Of a stretch of DNA of 64,000 nt, positions 45,788-63,600 are shown in pieces; position 1 is the first letter of the stretch, and each line of letters begins with the position of its first letter. The notes below the pieces were generated by a model, which was given only the letters and a program-made list of their open reading frames with translations, was not told the DNA's origin and did no database searches. The DNA lies in the NCBI GenBank assembly GCA_003255065.1, contig QAOA01008180.1, positions 230,942 to 294,941 of the forward strand, read 5' to 3'. The position numbers and the translations under genes were made by a program. This DNA is from Cercis canadensis. Lineage: Eukaryota; Streptophyta; Magnoliopsida; Fabales; Fabaceae.

Positions 45788-48700
45788 CGTAGTGGTTGCT
45801 TGGTCCAAGCTCGGAGAGCAAGGGTCAAGTGCCAGAATGTGGTTTCAGACAAGTGAGAGTAGGTAGGTGAAAAGAAATTGAGGAAAAACCATTCATTTTC
45901 TCTTTCATTTTGTGGCCAATATAATTTTTTCTTATCAATAGTTATAACTTTTGTTTGTTTTAATGGGAGGAGGAGTTATCAAAACCATTCAGTTAAGTAA
46001 TGCATGAAAATTTAACTATCATGCATTCAGTCTAAATATTTTATCAAAGAGGAAGAAAAATAGTCAAGTAATAAAACAAGTTCGCCATTTTAAAAATAAG
46101 AATTTCACCACAAATTAAGTTCATTTTTGAGATAAGAACTTTGAAAGAAAGACAACCACAAGGGTTTTTATTTTGACAATCTAAAAATCTCCTTCATAAA
46201 TCCAAAAGTTAGAACATTTAATCTTAAAACAACTCTCCAAGAATAAGAAAACATGCTTATAATTACAAATTACAACTTCCAAAGAGATACACACACTGAT
46301 AATAAATAATGACTAGATTCACTTAATAATTAGATTCATTGTGTTTAATTAACTAAAATGACTGGTTCAATAATTAAACCAAATAGTGGGTTGGTCAAGT
46401 GTGAACATCTGACCTTTAATTAGTTCTTGGATCATTAAACTGAATTGGGTCGATTCTTCTTCAAGAGAATTCACATTGGACTCATTTGCATCTTTCAAGT
46501 GGGTTCATGTTGGGCTGCTCACGTGCATCAATAATTCAGCTTGTTGAAGCGAATTCATTCGACAAGCCGCTTTATTAGGTAGGGCAGCTCAATTACAATC
46601 AGGCCCAAATAATAATTTAAACTTAAGCTTTATTGAGAATAATCCATCTTGCATCAATATTACTCATACATATCACTTGACTTTTATTATTAATTTAGAC
46701 AAAAGAAAAAAGAAATATGAGATAGGCGTATATGCCAAAATCATGAGGAGTGTAATTGCAATAATTGAAACTTCAAATAGTGTCTCTCCAAATGAGTCAA
46801 AAGGTTAGTTACCAAAAGCAAAAAGACACTTAATTTCTATGAGTGATCACCTTTGTATTATTTTGATTGGTTCTACCCAAAGAAAAACATATATCCGGAC
46901 AATATAGAAAGGTCATTGCCAACCAATGAAAAGGAAAGATCATTCGTGTCGTAAGATTAGAGAAGTTTGCGTTCTTTGTCTCATTTGAAAAATCACATAA
47001 GTTGTGGATGACAAGAAATTAACTTGATACAAACTTGCCTTCCCAAACATTTATGGAGAAGGTTAAATTTGGCTAACTTACCTAGCTTCTCGCTTTCGGC
47101 CTTTCCTCTTGGTCTAGCTACTGAAACTAGCTCACAATTCACAATCACTTTCCATGGATACAACTCTTTTTATGCCTCTATCATGCATGTCAACACTAAG
47201 GGGGTGTTTGGCACATATCTTCCCGCAGCAAAACCAAACACAAGCTAAGAATATCTAACAAGCTTTTAATTACTCTATGAATGATGAGGCTGTACTAAAT
47301 TGGCATAACATGTGTCTGGTTGTAATTAAAAGAAACGAAAATGAAAATGGCATATATATAGATATCTGCCTCATTATAAAGACTGTCCAATATTTCTCTT
47401 TATTATCCTCAACTCTGAGCTTGGTAGTTAGGACCAATGCAGTATGCAACTGTGTTAGTTGTGGTGGGGGCTTTCCAATTTCTACCTTTCATTTGCAAAA
47501 TAGTACTGTACTAGCTGTAGACGAAGTTGGTAAATTATTTTTTTGGTTAAAAGGAGATTCATTAATGAAAACACGCGCAAGTTAACAAGACAAAGGGTAA
47601 GTTGCCTCATGTCATGCCTATGTCGTCATAGTCATACCCACAAAGGACACAAGCAACGCTTTGTTCATGATCAAAATTTAAAAAGCTTCCTATATCATCA
47701 ATCAAAGGAGTAACTCTATATTTAGCTAAACTATCGCATCTTGCTTTTACTTCCATTAGGTAGAGAAGAATCTAATTAAGGGGCTATCAGTGCATGCATC
47801 ATACATTTAACCCCATATAATTCTATTCATGTTAAATTTTAGGAAAAATTTCATTTTTGACCTTTAGTACTAATTCTCCCTTATATATTTTTGAATTCCA
47901 GTATGAGTAGATTAATCCCAGACAGTGTATGTCTCAATGAAATGGGTAGAGACAAAGTCAATTTTGCTCAAAGCAAATCTACCAGAGCCCTGAACAGTTA
48001 TTCAAATAATTCAACAGTCAATAATATCATCACAATGTTGTCAATTTGTCATTTTATGTTTTTGCTTCTTGCGATGCACCCACCAACAGCTGTTTCCATC
48101 GTCGTCAATTTAATATTTATCCGATGTAACATTTTCGTTTAATTGAACCTAAGATGTGACAACAATGTCTAAATTTCAATTCTATAAGATTTTTTTTAAA
48201 ACAAATAATGTTTCTCTGAACAGTGCAAATACTAATATAGTCTTTTGAAGGAGAAATAGGTATAAGGCATGGACTAGGATGAGTAACTTAATCCAAAATA
48301 GAACCACCAACTAATCCATATCTTGTACCATGTTTTCAAAAAAACTTAGTTGATTACATATACTCTCTGTCACTATAAACTGCTAAAATTAATGCATAAC
48401 ATGTGTGGGTAAATGCCAACCAAGTTTGCTAATCTCCATGTGGTCTCCAATAATGAGACTGAATGAAGGACTAGTATAAGTAACTTAATCCACAATGACC
48501 CACTAAAAGCCAAGCAAAATCTACAGTCTTACATTGACGTGTTTGAATACTATTCCCTCAATCACAGGCTCCGATCCCCATAACACAATTGTTTATTTCA
48601 CAAAAATTAGGTGAACTTCCCCCTTGGCCACCCTTGGCAACCTATTCTTGGCTTGAAATTGCACTTTCCCCACTTTTCTAAATTAATGAGGTTGTGCTCT

Positions 48701-49690
48701 GCGAATGCCATGATAAACATTCCATATAGAATAATAAGAAAGAGACAAGATAACCATGACTTCAAAATTGTTATCATGGTGATCAATCTATCAATTATTG
48801 GCCTTCAAAAACTTCACTTTTTTTTTAAGTGCAAAAATGAGGGCCATTCAAATAGCATAGGATTCTAATCTTCCCCGCCACATGTGGCTTGTTGCTTTAT
48901 CATATGGCTCGAGCTAATAACACAAAAGCATTACAGAGAACCTTCCCACTATCAATTAAGGTCACTGGGCGATGTGGGACATTCTAACACCCTAGTCTGG
49001 GGCTACATTGCCAAGTCTTATGTGGGGCTTTAACCTCAGTCAATCAACTTAATAGAAGTAGTAGCCGTGCAGAATCTGCCTGCCCCATTTGAAAACGATT
49101 TTACTCCTACTTGCGTTTGCAAAACCTTTTTGGCTGCTTACCCTTTGATTTTGACTTGAATTTTCTCATTCCTGCGCGTGGTTCTGAACAGTGACACATG
49201 GGCACGCTTAGATATTGGATTTTCAGTATATCTCCATCCATGTGTGGAGTTCATAAAAACACTGGTAATGGCAGATATTGGATGTCGTCATTTATCATAT
49301 TAGGCGAAGCAGAAACAGATAAATCTCGGACACCTGAATTGTTAAACACTCCGTACTTGATTACCAATATTTCAAATTCAAATTCTACGGGTGAAATGAG
49401 GTTATATATGAGCTAATTCAGCTGGTAAATTCTCTTAAACCATAGATCAAACACAAAAGGACTCAAAAGAAAATTGAAGCAAGCTAAGATGTCATTTTAT
49501 TTATATAGATCCTGCACTGTACAAATAGTTCTAATCTCTGAACTAATGAAAGAAAGTGAAACTCTACTCAATAGAAAACAGGGAGAAAATGAAGTTTAAA
49601 CTAAAGATAAGGTACATAGACAACATAGAAGAACATGGTAAAGGGTGGCAAGTGGCTACTTCGACCACAGCTTCCCATCTCTCTGTATGA
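45788..49690. other. Intergenic region
   Basis: Divergent 5' flank of the F-box gene on the left and 3' flank of the SMR gene on the right. It is AT-rich with only short, unconvincing frames. A GATGTGGGAC-type motif near 48970-49000, common in plant repeats, may mark a transposon relic, but I could not define ends. No gene is seen. Confidence 0.5.
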
Positions 49691-50017
49691 TCAATTAGCC
49701 CTTTGTATAAACACAGTTTCTAGGTCCGGTGGAGTGAAGAATTCTCTAACGCCACCTGCACGATAATTACACTTCAATGAAGGTTTTCGCTTTCTGGGTG
49801 CAGGTGGGCACGTCAATGTGGTTGGAATTCTTGCTTCTTCCCCTGTTGGCGTAGTCGAACATTCCTCTGTTTCGCCGTCGTCAACTGGTGGTGGTTTCTC
49901 TACCGGGATCGTGTATATTGGCTTCAACGGCGCTCGTAGAGCGATTCCGGCGATGACCCATTTTCTATTATCGGACTCAAAGCCTCCATCGACTTGTGCT
50001 TTCTCAGAGAACCCCAT
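49691..50017 (-). CDS. SIAMESE-related cyclin-dependent kinase inhibitor (SMR6-like)
   Basis: Small intronless gene of 108 codons. Plant SMR proteins bind CDK-cyclin complexes, block mitosis and promote endoreduplication, often under stress or during differentiation. The N-terminus ([12 protein letters not shown]...[16 protein letters not shown]) resembles SMR6. The family core is in the C-terminal half: [19 protein letters not shown], a basic stretch that could be a nuclear signal, and [14 protein letters not shown], the conserved cyclin/CDK-interaction motif near the C-terminus. Length is typical of the family (about 100-130 residues). It stands alone between long intergenic regions; the 5' flank is purine-rich (50080-50200). 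The family call is firm, the SMR6 subgroup likely. Confidence 0.9.
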   Translation of the reverse strand: MGFSEKAQVDGGFESDNRKWVIAGIALRAPLKPIYTIPVEKPPPVDDGETEECSTTPTGEEARIPTTLTCPPAPRKRKPSLKCNYRAGGVREFFTPPDLETVFIQRAN

Positions 50018-53000
50018 ATTTAACCAGCAAAAAATTGTTACAGGGGAATATATATAGCAGAGAATAAAGTAATAAAGATGTTATTTTTCTTCACTTTTTG
50101 GGAGTAAAGGAAGAAGGTGAAACCAGTAGGAAAGTGTTGACTGAGGAGAAGAGTGGGAAAAGAAGAGAAAAATAAAGAGAAGTGGGCACTGAGGAAGGTG
50201 AAAAGGAGCTTGCTTGCTTCGGGTTTGGTTCAGTGGAAGAGTTTCTATGAAGCTTGTTGAAGGGGAGGGGACAAGGGGAAAAGGGAAGACGAAGACTTAG
50301 CTTGGGAGAGAAAGACTGAAACTTGAGAATAGTAAGATATGCTTTTAAATGTGCAAGAGTGACGTTGAATGTTCAATGTAGTGTGTTTTGCACCAATTGG
50401 AAAACAGAGGGAGAGAGAACCCGAGGAAACTCGTGACACAAGCGTAGACGATTAAATAAGGGGATGTGGGTGCCCGTGAAAATAGCTGACCGCGGGCAGT
50501 ACTTAGAGGGAGAAAGAGAGATAGAGAATTGACTTGGATTTTGGCGCCAAGTATTTAGGGTGTTGGGATCACCAAGAGTCCCAAGTTAAGTTATTCCCTC
50601 TAATAATGTAGGCTTTTAAAATACAATCACCTTTCTTTTACTTTTGGTTTTGGCCTCCCTTTTTAAAGATGCGGTTTAGGGAATCAAACATTTTAAAGAA
50701 CTCCAATATGCTATCAAAATCTTCTTTTTCATCCCTTTTTTTATTCCCACTACTGATTACTAGTGTTGATTCAAGTAAAGTTTCTGCATTCATCTCTCTA
50801 GAATTTACCAGGTATGGACATTGATTTTACCTTTAACCTTGGGTTTGATAGGGTAATTAAGATCTATCATTATTCAACAGTTTCGATTTCCAATTTTTCT
50901 TAATCACACTTTTTAATTTCATTCGATGCTAATGATCTTTTTATGAAGGTGGTGTTTGGAGGAAACTATTTTCTGTTTGTGACATATAGAAAAGGAGTAC
51001 TGCATAAGATAATGCAAGCAGCACATCATGTATCACATTTCTATGCGCATTATTTCTCATCATTCTATATTTTTATACATATTATCAATTATGAGATTCT
51101 TGTTTTAAGGATATAAGTGGAGATTAGTCTTGTGTAACAGAGGATATTCTTGTAAACTCAAGCAGTATCTCCAATGTTCTAAATGCAGCATTTTTTTCAG
51201 TTGTTTCAGCAGTGAAATTCACTTTTGAGATGGGTGTACTTGTGAAGTATTGTTTATTTCAATTCAGTTCATGAAAGAGTATTATAAAGGAGAGTTAATA
51301 AAATCTACTAGTTTTTAGACAGAACAGCAATCCGTGGATCAAGCTTTTTGTCAGATGATTGGAATCAAAATCATTTCATTCCCTTCATCTCAACAAAGTG
51401 TTTTTCAGAAGAAGAAAAAAGTGAAAGTACTATTAATTATAAGTTTCAAAGAATGTATGATATATTCATTCAAACAGTAATTAGATAAGATGACTGTGTC
51501 AATGGGGTCAAGTTAAAGCGTGTGAATTCTTTTAACTGTTATAACTCTTCGCTGAGAACCAATCGCAATCACAATTTGAAAGTGTTGCAATATAATATAC
51601 TTATCAAACTAGCCATTTTTCACTGTGAGCACTGAGCATATTGGTGCGAGAGGTTAAAGTTACGAGGGCAGATTTGGTATTATACTATTCTTATTCTAAA
51701 GGAATAGCTTAATTATTTGACATCTTTAATGTTTTTTACGTGATTTACTTGACATCTTTGATATAGTAATTTTCAAATAACAGTGTTTTTAACGTGTAAA
51801 AAGTAAATACTATTCCAAAATGACATATTCCATGACACAATAACAATTCTGGAAGGCTGATAGAGCTTGAAACTTTATCTCATTTTAACTCGTTTTATTT
51901 AAATATTTTAAATTTAATTTATAATACAATTATAAATTTTCGTGTGTATAAATTAATAGATTTTATCACTTCAAAAAAATCGGATTTATATTGTCCTTTT
52001 GTAAATTCTATACCTCATTTAGAAGGGGTGTAACATTACACTCCTCAATTAAGTAGGACTTAATAAGACTTATTATGTGATTTTGGTGTCATTGCAAAAA
52101 TCTCAAAAAATTGAGTCATTTAATATGTGTCAGAACACACAATTTTTTATAAATTAATAATTTAAAAAATGTGCTAAAAAATAAATTTAAAAAGTTATTT
52201 TTAACATATTTTCTTATATCTTATCGTTCTTATATTTTATAAAAAATATATATATATATATTCTAACACATACTAAATAACTCAATTTTTTTATATATTC
52301 ACAATAATACCAAAATTATTAAATAAATTTTATCCAAACTCACCTAATTGAAATAATGTAGCATTACACCCCCTCAAACAATTTTGCAATATGGATAAGA
52401 ACACGAGAAAAACATATCGGTAACAGCTGGAGGCTTCAAAGCTACTTTTACGGTTTTATCTGTCCTATATTCCATTCCATAACTTTACATCTTGATTCCC
52501 ATAGCTTTACAATTTGTAAAAGTAAAATCTGTTCATCATAAATCCCTTTTGGGTTTTCTTTACAAACGTGTCGTTAGGATTGATTCCATCCTGAATTTTA
52601 TGGTTAAAACTTGTATATTTATGTCAAATTGGAATTATTATTTTTCCATAATTCTATATTTTATATCATCTATTATAGTATTGTAAAAGAAATTGAATAT
52701 ATCAATAGCAAAGAAAAAGAGGAGAAAGATGAGGAAACTTCGTACGAGTTAATTTTTAATTAATTCATTAAATGAAAAGAAACATAAGACAAATTCAGGA
52801 GGGGGTCCAATCTGAGAAGAGGAATCACCTTGTGCTTTGTACTGTAGCTGTAGGTGAGGTGAGTCATGGAACAAAGCCGACAAAAAAATTACCAAAAAGA
52901 AATTATCATTCACATAGTCCTTCTTAAAGCAATTCATATTATATTTATTGATGCTGGAATTTGTGGTGCACTGCGTGAAAGCATGGATGCAACTGCAAGC

Positions 53001-54138
53001 ATAAAATGAGACAATAAAGACAGCCACATGGCATCAACTATAAATCCAAAACTAGTTCATTATTTTATACAAATATTGATATGTAATCTTTTTGTACAAA
53101 ACAATCTTGATATAATCATACACTGTACTGTACACAAAGACATAATCTATTTGAGATATGCCACGTACGTATACTACAAGATTCTTATGTACTTAGACGG
53201 CCCAATTTTATTGTGGTGAAAATATGTAGCATTTTATTTCTCAACTTATTTAGTGCTCTGCAAAAAGGTCATTCCTCAAGCACAAAATTGCATCTCATTG
53301 TTTACACGTTAGAACAATAAGCAAGAAAGAAATTATGATCCACAGCCATGTCATTGTCAACCCAGTGACAATGGCCTCTTCATTTGGCAGCTTTAATCAT
53401 AGCTATAGTATACAAGAATCGGCTTTTCGTTGTAGAAACAAAAACAACTGTTTTAGTGGACAATTTTAATTTTAAAATATAAAATTATTTTTAAACTTTC
53501 ACTTAATAGTTAAATTTTTATATTAAATTAGTTTATAATATAATATTAGAATCTCTTTAACTAAACAGTCAAAAGATTAAATTTTATTTAAATTTTTAGA
53601 TTGAATTGATTCTTAACATTAACCTTATTAGAGTGACCAATGTAAATAATAGATTAAATAGGTCATTGAATTAATCTAACAACTTTTTTTGCCACATTTA
53701 CTTTGTCAAATTCGAATCTTATGATCAAGGAACAAGTTTATCGCAAAGAAAATATTTTCTGTTATTTGTACCACGGTGCCACATACGCCAAAGTCAAGTG
53801 CTCGGACCAAACTCAAAAACTTTTAATCAGTTATTTTCAGTTACCAACTAGAGAACTGAAAAATGAGTATTTATTTATTTGGGTTTGAAAAATGATTACT
53901 TATTCAAGATAATTGTTTGATCATGCCACAGCATATAAAAAAGGTGCAGAGAGATGAGACATACATAAAAGATAGGGAGTTGTGAGATGACATAGAAGAT
54001 AATGTGAAGTACAACAATTATATCCACTAGAGAAAAGTAGACGCTCAGTACAGAAGAGAGCAAGTTTTTGAGAGGTATATTGAACAGCTTTTATGAAAGC
54101 TCATGAATATAATACAACTTTAAGTTGAATTGCTATGC
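50018..54138. other. Intergenic region between SMR and aminotransferase genes
   Basis: Promoter side of the SMR gene (purine-rich 50080-50300) and the 3' flank of the aminotransferase. In between it is AT-rich with a MITE at 52025-52373 and no gene seen. The short open frames here show no family features. Confidence 0.55.
52025..52373. repeat. TIR MITE, AT-rich, about 349 bp
   Basis: Inverted ends: the left reads GGGGTGTAACATTACACTCC, and the right end reverse-complemented reads GGGGTGTAATGCTACATT; both are followed by TCAATT. The body is AT-rich and itself partly symmetric (TAATATGTGTCAGAACACAC versus TTCTAACACATACTAAATAA). It appears to share its interior with segments at 2810-3260 and 8035-8335. 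A TA repeat lies at 52247-52262. Confidence 0.7.
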
Positions 54139-58645
<4,507 letters not shown>

Positions 58646-58690
58646 GGTGAAGCAGAAAACTTCTTGCAGATGTCACCGAATAAGTAAAAG

Positions 58691-59547
58691 CTGAAAATCA
58701 GCAACAAATTAAGCCAGTTGCCAAACTGAATAATTCACAGAGAATCAAACATGAGAATGGTAAAATCATGAAAATAGCAGCATAAAACGTCACTTATTCA
58801 TTCACGATATGAAATGTTTGATTTAGGAATGAAAGGATTCAAGCTAATAATTCTAGCAAACACTGAAACGCAAGATTCAGAGACCCATAGCTAGACTTCA
58901 TTGACTTTCTGTTCTCTTTCGTATTTAAAGCATTATTAAAGATTATATATTGTAGAATTTGAAGGGCAAAAAATGATATCGCAGTATATTCTATACGTAA
59001 AGAAACTGAAACAAATGCAGCAGCGATAAATTTTCAATGAAACAGTAATTACAGCGCTCAAACAGACTAGTGAAAAGCAGAAAAACAAGCAATTACAAAC
59101 ACGTACTCCCAAGTCAAACTGGTAGGCGAAGAAATTAATTTTTCCACACATGGATGTTATCGAACCTGAGCTCAGCAATTTTAAAAATGACAAAACGAAG
59201 TCGTATTTTTGGTGATAAATCACTGTATCAGATTGTCCACACTAAAGAACGACGCAAAAAATGAACCCTTGGAAATAATTACAGGATTCTAAGAACTAAG
59301 AGGCCCGATGAACGATGATAAACGTCCAAATCACAACAGAGTTCCCTACCGAATCCAGAATCCTGAAAACCCCTTCAAGCATGTGATGAAATCTCCTAAA
59401 CAACAGCAAAATTGAAAAAACCGTCACCCCACTAACAGTTCCTATTCTCAAACACAAACCCAGTTCATAAAATGGTTAAAGATTTGATTTTTAGCTTTTT
59501 TTCTTACTGCTAATGGGTTTGGTGGATCGAGTGGAATTTTTACTCAC
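58691..59547 (-). other. Putative leader (5' UTR) intron of GGAT
   Basis: On the minus strand a consensus donor (AA/GTGAGTAAAAA, exon edge at 59548) and an acceptor (GATTTTCAG/CTTTT, exon edge at 58690) bracket an 857-bp AT-rich stretch 45 bases upstream of the start codon. Exon 1 of the transcript would then lie around 59548-59700. Leader introns often raise expression of plant metabolic genes; here the intron is inferred from splice signals only. Confidence 0.6.
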
Positions 59548-60603
59548 TTGTTTGGGGCTCCTGGCACCGAGCAGTGTGTTGTAGACTCCCTTGTAAGCGA
59601 GTCAAGCGAATCCCGCTTCAAGTGTGCAGTGGGAAACGCGCACTGGTTGAGAATGTTATACGTGTCGCTGACAGGAGACAGTGTGATTTCTGTCATAAGA
59701 AAAGGGTATTTATGTGGCAGTGGCAGGTGGTGAACGCAGTGGCAACAACCAGAGCCACTGAAAGGGGTAAAGGGATTTTATTGATTATTGAACTCCCAAT
59801 ATTAAACCCAAAGGGATAATGCTCATGCAAAAATGTGGCTTAGCTTCAGACTACAGGGTCCTGTCCTGGTAGATAACAGGGCTTTGGCCCTTGAAGACTC
59901 AGTGCTTGACAAATACGCACGTGTCACTTTCTCCTATTGTAGCGGTTCATATTTGTTTGTGAGATTTCACTCTGCAGAGCAGGGCAGAGCTCTGTTTATC
60001 TCTCTCTCTCTCTCTCTCTCTGATATTGTTGTTTTACCGTGCTTTCTTACGGTCAAGAGGAATTAGATAATGGAAAATTTTGTCATTTTCTAATGTGAAA
60101 AATGCAAGACCAAAAAATTAGAAGATAATGTAAAATATGTTGCACAGTGTCTTAATGAGTGGACCAAAAACGCAATTGGTGGTTTGCTTGGTAAACATAG
60201 AGACTACTCCCTACTGTAATGGATTCGTAAATTTCTTAAATTCGCATCAATTATATCAAAGTCAAGTCATAGCCCCATCGAATGATCTTGAAACTTAAGA
60301 ATTGCAATAATAATATAAATAAAATAAAAAGGAAAAGTTACACACCTTAAACTACATACTGATAAAGTGAAAATAAAATAAAAAATGACTTCATTAATTC
60401 CTTTTAAACCCAAAACCAAATGTATTCTTTCATAGGATGTAGTTAAGAAAAAGAGTAACCTAAGTGCCCTATCCTACTCAAGTATAGGCTGAGTTAACAG
60501 CAGATAAATTTTCATACTATAATTTCAGATCATATTTAATTTTCCAACTCAACTAGTTGTTCAACAGAAATTGTAAGGACAAGTTGGATATAAGTAGGAT
60601 TGA
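59548..60603. other. Intergenic promoter region of GGAT / 3' flank of AsnRS
   Basis: Contains the probable GGAT transcription start region near 59550-59750 (GC-richer), a (CT)n microsatellite at 60000-60023, then AT-rich 3' flank of the asparaginyl-tRNA synthetase. No gene is seen. A pyrimidine repeat upstream of a gene on the opposite strand reads as a GA repeat, a common plant core-promoter feature, but its distance from the start is large. Confidence 0.5.
60000..60023. repeat. (CT)n microsatellite
   Basis: Twelve CT units upstream of the GGAT gene. Confidence 0.9.
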
Positions 60604-63600
60604 TCAAAGATCTGCTCTGCCTGGATATCGTGGGAAGGGAATCACATCTCTAATATTCTCCAGACCCGTAGCAAAAAGAATCATCCGTTCAAAGCCAAGG
60701 CCAAAGCCACAATGCTTCACAGTCCCATAGCGCCTCAGGTCAAGGTACCATTCATATGGCTCAACCGGCAGCTCCATCTCCTTTATTCTGCAACATCCAA
60801 ATACATTATATATATTTACTTATCCGAAGACTGCAAATTTCTTTACAAAATGAAACAGAGAAAAAGAAAAGCTCAAAAGGACACGAGGCACATTTATATG
60901 TCATAGGGTAAACAGATAGACATTCATAACATTCTCCTACCTTCGCTGGATGACATCATAACGCTCTTCCCTTTGGCTTCCACCTACTAACTCTCCAACC
61001 TGAAATAATTTACATATCTATATCATGTAAAAGCAAAAAGCCACTTGGCATGTATCTAAATTATATATCAGCAGCCAAGGCATTAAGGACATATGTTTCA
61101 AATATGCAGGGTAAATAGGATTACCTTTGGTACAAGGACATCCATAGCAGCCACTGTCTTATTGTCATCATTGAGTCGCATGTAGAATGCTTTGATATCT
61201 TTTGGATAGTTATAGACAATGACAGGTTTTTGAAATTTCACCTCTGTTAGGAATCTGCATAACACAATGGCCTCAAGATAGTGATTTACCGCAAAACAGG
61301 AAAGAAGAGATAATGGAAACACAAGTTAATACCTTTCATGCTCGGATGCTAAGTCAATCCCCCATTTCACTTCATTTTCAAACTTCTTACCATTTTTCAC
61401 AGCCTCCTCTAGCACTTCGACTGCTTCTGTATATGAAAGTCGAATAAAGGGGGTGGAAGCAACCATTTTCAGACGATCAATGCAACCTTTATCAAACTTA
61501 TCAGCCATAAATTCCATATCCTCAATACAATTCTCAAGTAACCACTGACACATAAATTTCACATATGCCTCTGCACAGTTCATATCATCCTGCACAGCAA
61601 TGCAGAATTGCAAACTTCAATATTCCTACCCAGAAAAAAAGCACAAGCACTGCATAGAAGGGGGAAGCAGGCAATTTAACCATTGCATTGGAAGATCAAC
61701 AAATAAGTATACCACCAACAGTCACAAATAACTTATCTGATGACAATTTGGAAAGGGCGAGAGTGAAAGACAATTTTTTTAATTTTCAAAGACTTGACAC
61801 TATCAGATAATGAATTCACGTTTCATGTACCTCCAGGTCTGCAAATGCTATTTCAGGCTCTACCATCCAAAATTCTGCCAGATGCCTGGAAGTATGAGAA
61901 TGCTCTGCACGAAATGTTGGTCCAAAGGTATATACACTACTAAGAGCACATGCATATGACTCAACTTGAAGTTGGCCCGAAACAGTCAAAAATGCTTGAC
62001 GGGTAAAGAAATCCTGGGCATAGTCAGTCTTCCCATCCTTTTGAGGAATACCAAATTGAAGTTTAGATCTCTCCTCCAGCTTTGAGAGATTCTCCTTTGC
62101 TTTTTTAAGTTCATCCACAGAAGCACTAATTTCCTTCTTACTTGCTTTAGCAGATTTCAATTGGGAAACAACCTCCCCTTTCTCCTTAACAAGAACTCTA
62201 GCAGCTTCTACATCAGCTTCTGATGGAGGAGGGTTTTCTTTTAATTCCTTCTCCAGTTTCTCTGCTTCACTGAACAAAGTTGTAACTTGAAACATTTCAC
62301 CTGCACCCTCACAATCACTGGTGGTAATAATTGGTGTGTGCACATACAGAAACCCATGCTTTTGGAAAAAGGTGTGTGTCGCATAAGCAAGAGCATTACG
62401 GATCCGAGCAACTGCAGATATCTGAAACCACACACAAAAGTCAGATTATATTCATAAGTAAAAACCTCGCAGAAAAAATTTGATATTATCATAAGAAAAC
62501 AACATAACAAAGCATAAGATCTTAAAACTACCATATAAAGGTAAAAGCAATCCCAAAGACGCGATCCTGCCACCTAAATAGTCTAGTACGATCAGAAATT
62601 AATAGTCTATATTGATGAAATGTAAACATGAGCCTTCCACACTCATAGCTTTCCTCACTTCCACTATAATAAGAAGGAAAAAAGACAGACAGACAATAAA
62701 TAGGCACAAACATACACACTAAATTACGATGCAAACTTGAGTCCTCAAACCAAAGGAGGTGGCAGAAGCAAGGAAAATCTGATTCAAGAAAAGGCAGATC
62801 ATCTGGCTTCCACATTAAATAAGAATAAACTTCATTCTCATAGATTTTGACTAGCTTCGGAAGAATAAATCATCCAGCGGTGGCAAAGCCATGCAGGATA
62901 AGAAATATAGAAATTAAACCTTTTGTTAGAATAAAATCAGGTCCTAATTCCAACAAGCACCTCAGTAGGATGACTGACATAATTTCAGCAATTTCTAAAT
63001 CCACTATGCTTAAATAAGACAAACGAGCATCAGGACCATGGAGGAGCACGACAACTAAAGTCAGTACCAGTAATCTTGTTTCAATTGGACAAAAATATGA
63101 CGGGCAAACCAAACAACTGTTTTTAAACTCTAGGATCATTGTTTGAATTCACTAGGAGTATCATAGTTTTTTTGGTTTTGGCTAAGTTGTGGTGTAGTTA
63201 CTTAGTAAACAAGTCTTCTTTCTTTTCTTCTAGCGTGTGTGTGTATCTCCAATATTTGGGCAGACGGTCAATTGTGGCCAAATTTTCAAAGATGATCTGT
63301 TTCAACAATTGAAACGCATACAACAACATAATTTTCATTTCACAGAATCAACTTGTAATGATTTATTATGGTCTATTATGTATGAATGCTAATATACTTA
63401 AGTGTGACAAGTGACTACCTGTGCCACTAAAAGTTACTGAAATATGAGAATTTTGCTGTGAGGCGACACAACAATTGAGACAGCATTTCTGAATCTTACT
63501 AGGGCTAGGTACATACCATATTGCTAAGGAGGAAAATTCGTCAAATATATCAAAGACAATGGCAATAGTTACCGTGTTGGTTCTAGAACGAAGGTGAACA

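Noticed and set aside
47277-47585. 102-residue plus-strand frame
   Set aside because: Composition looks random, with no recognisable domain; it may overlap an old repeat relic, but nothing supports a gene.
48940-49040. Possible LTR fragment (GATGTGGGAC motif)
   Set aside because: The motif is common in plant repeats, but no paired LTR, primer-binding site or target duplication could be found.
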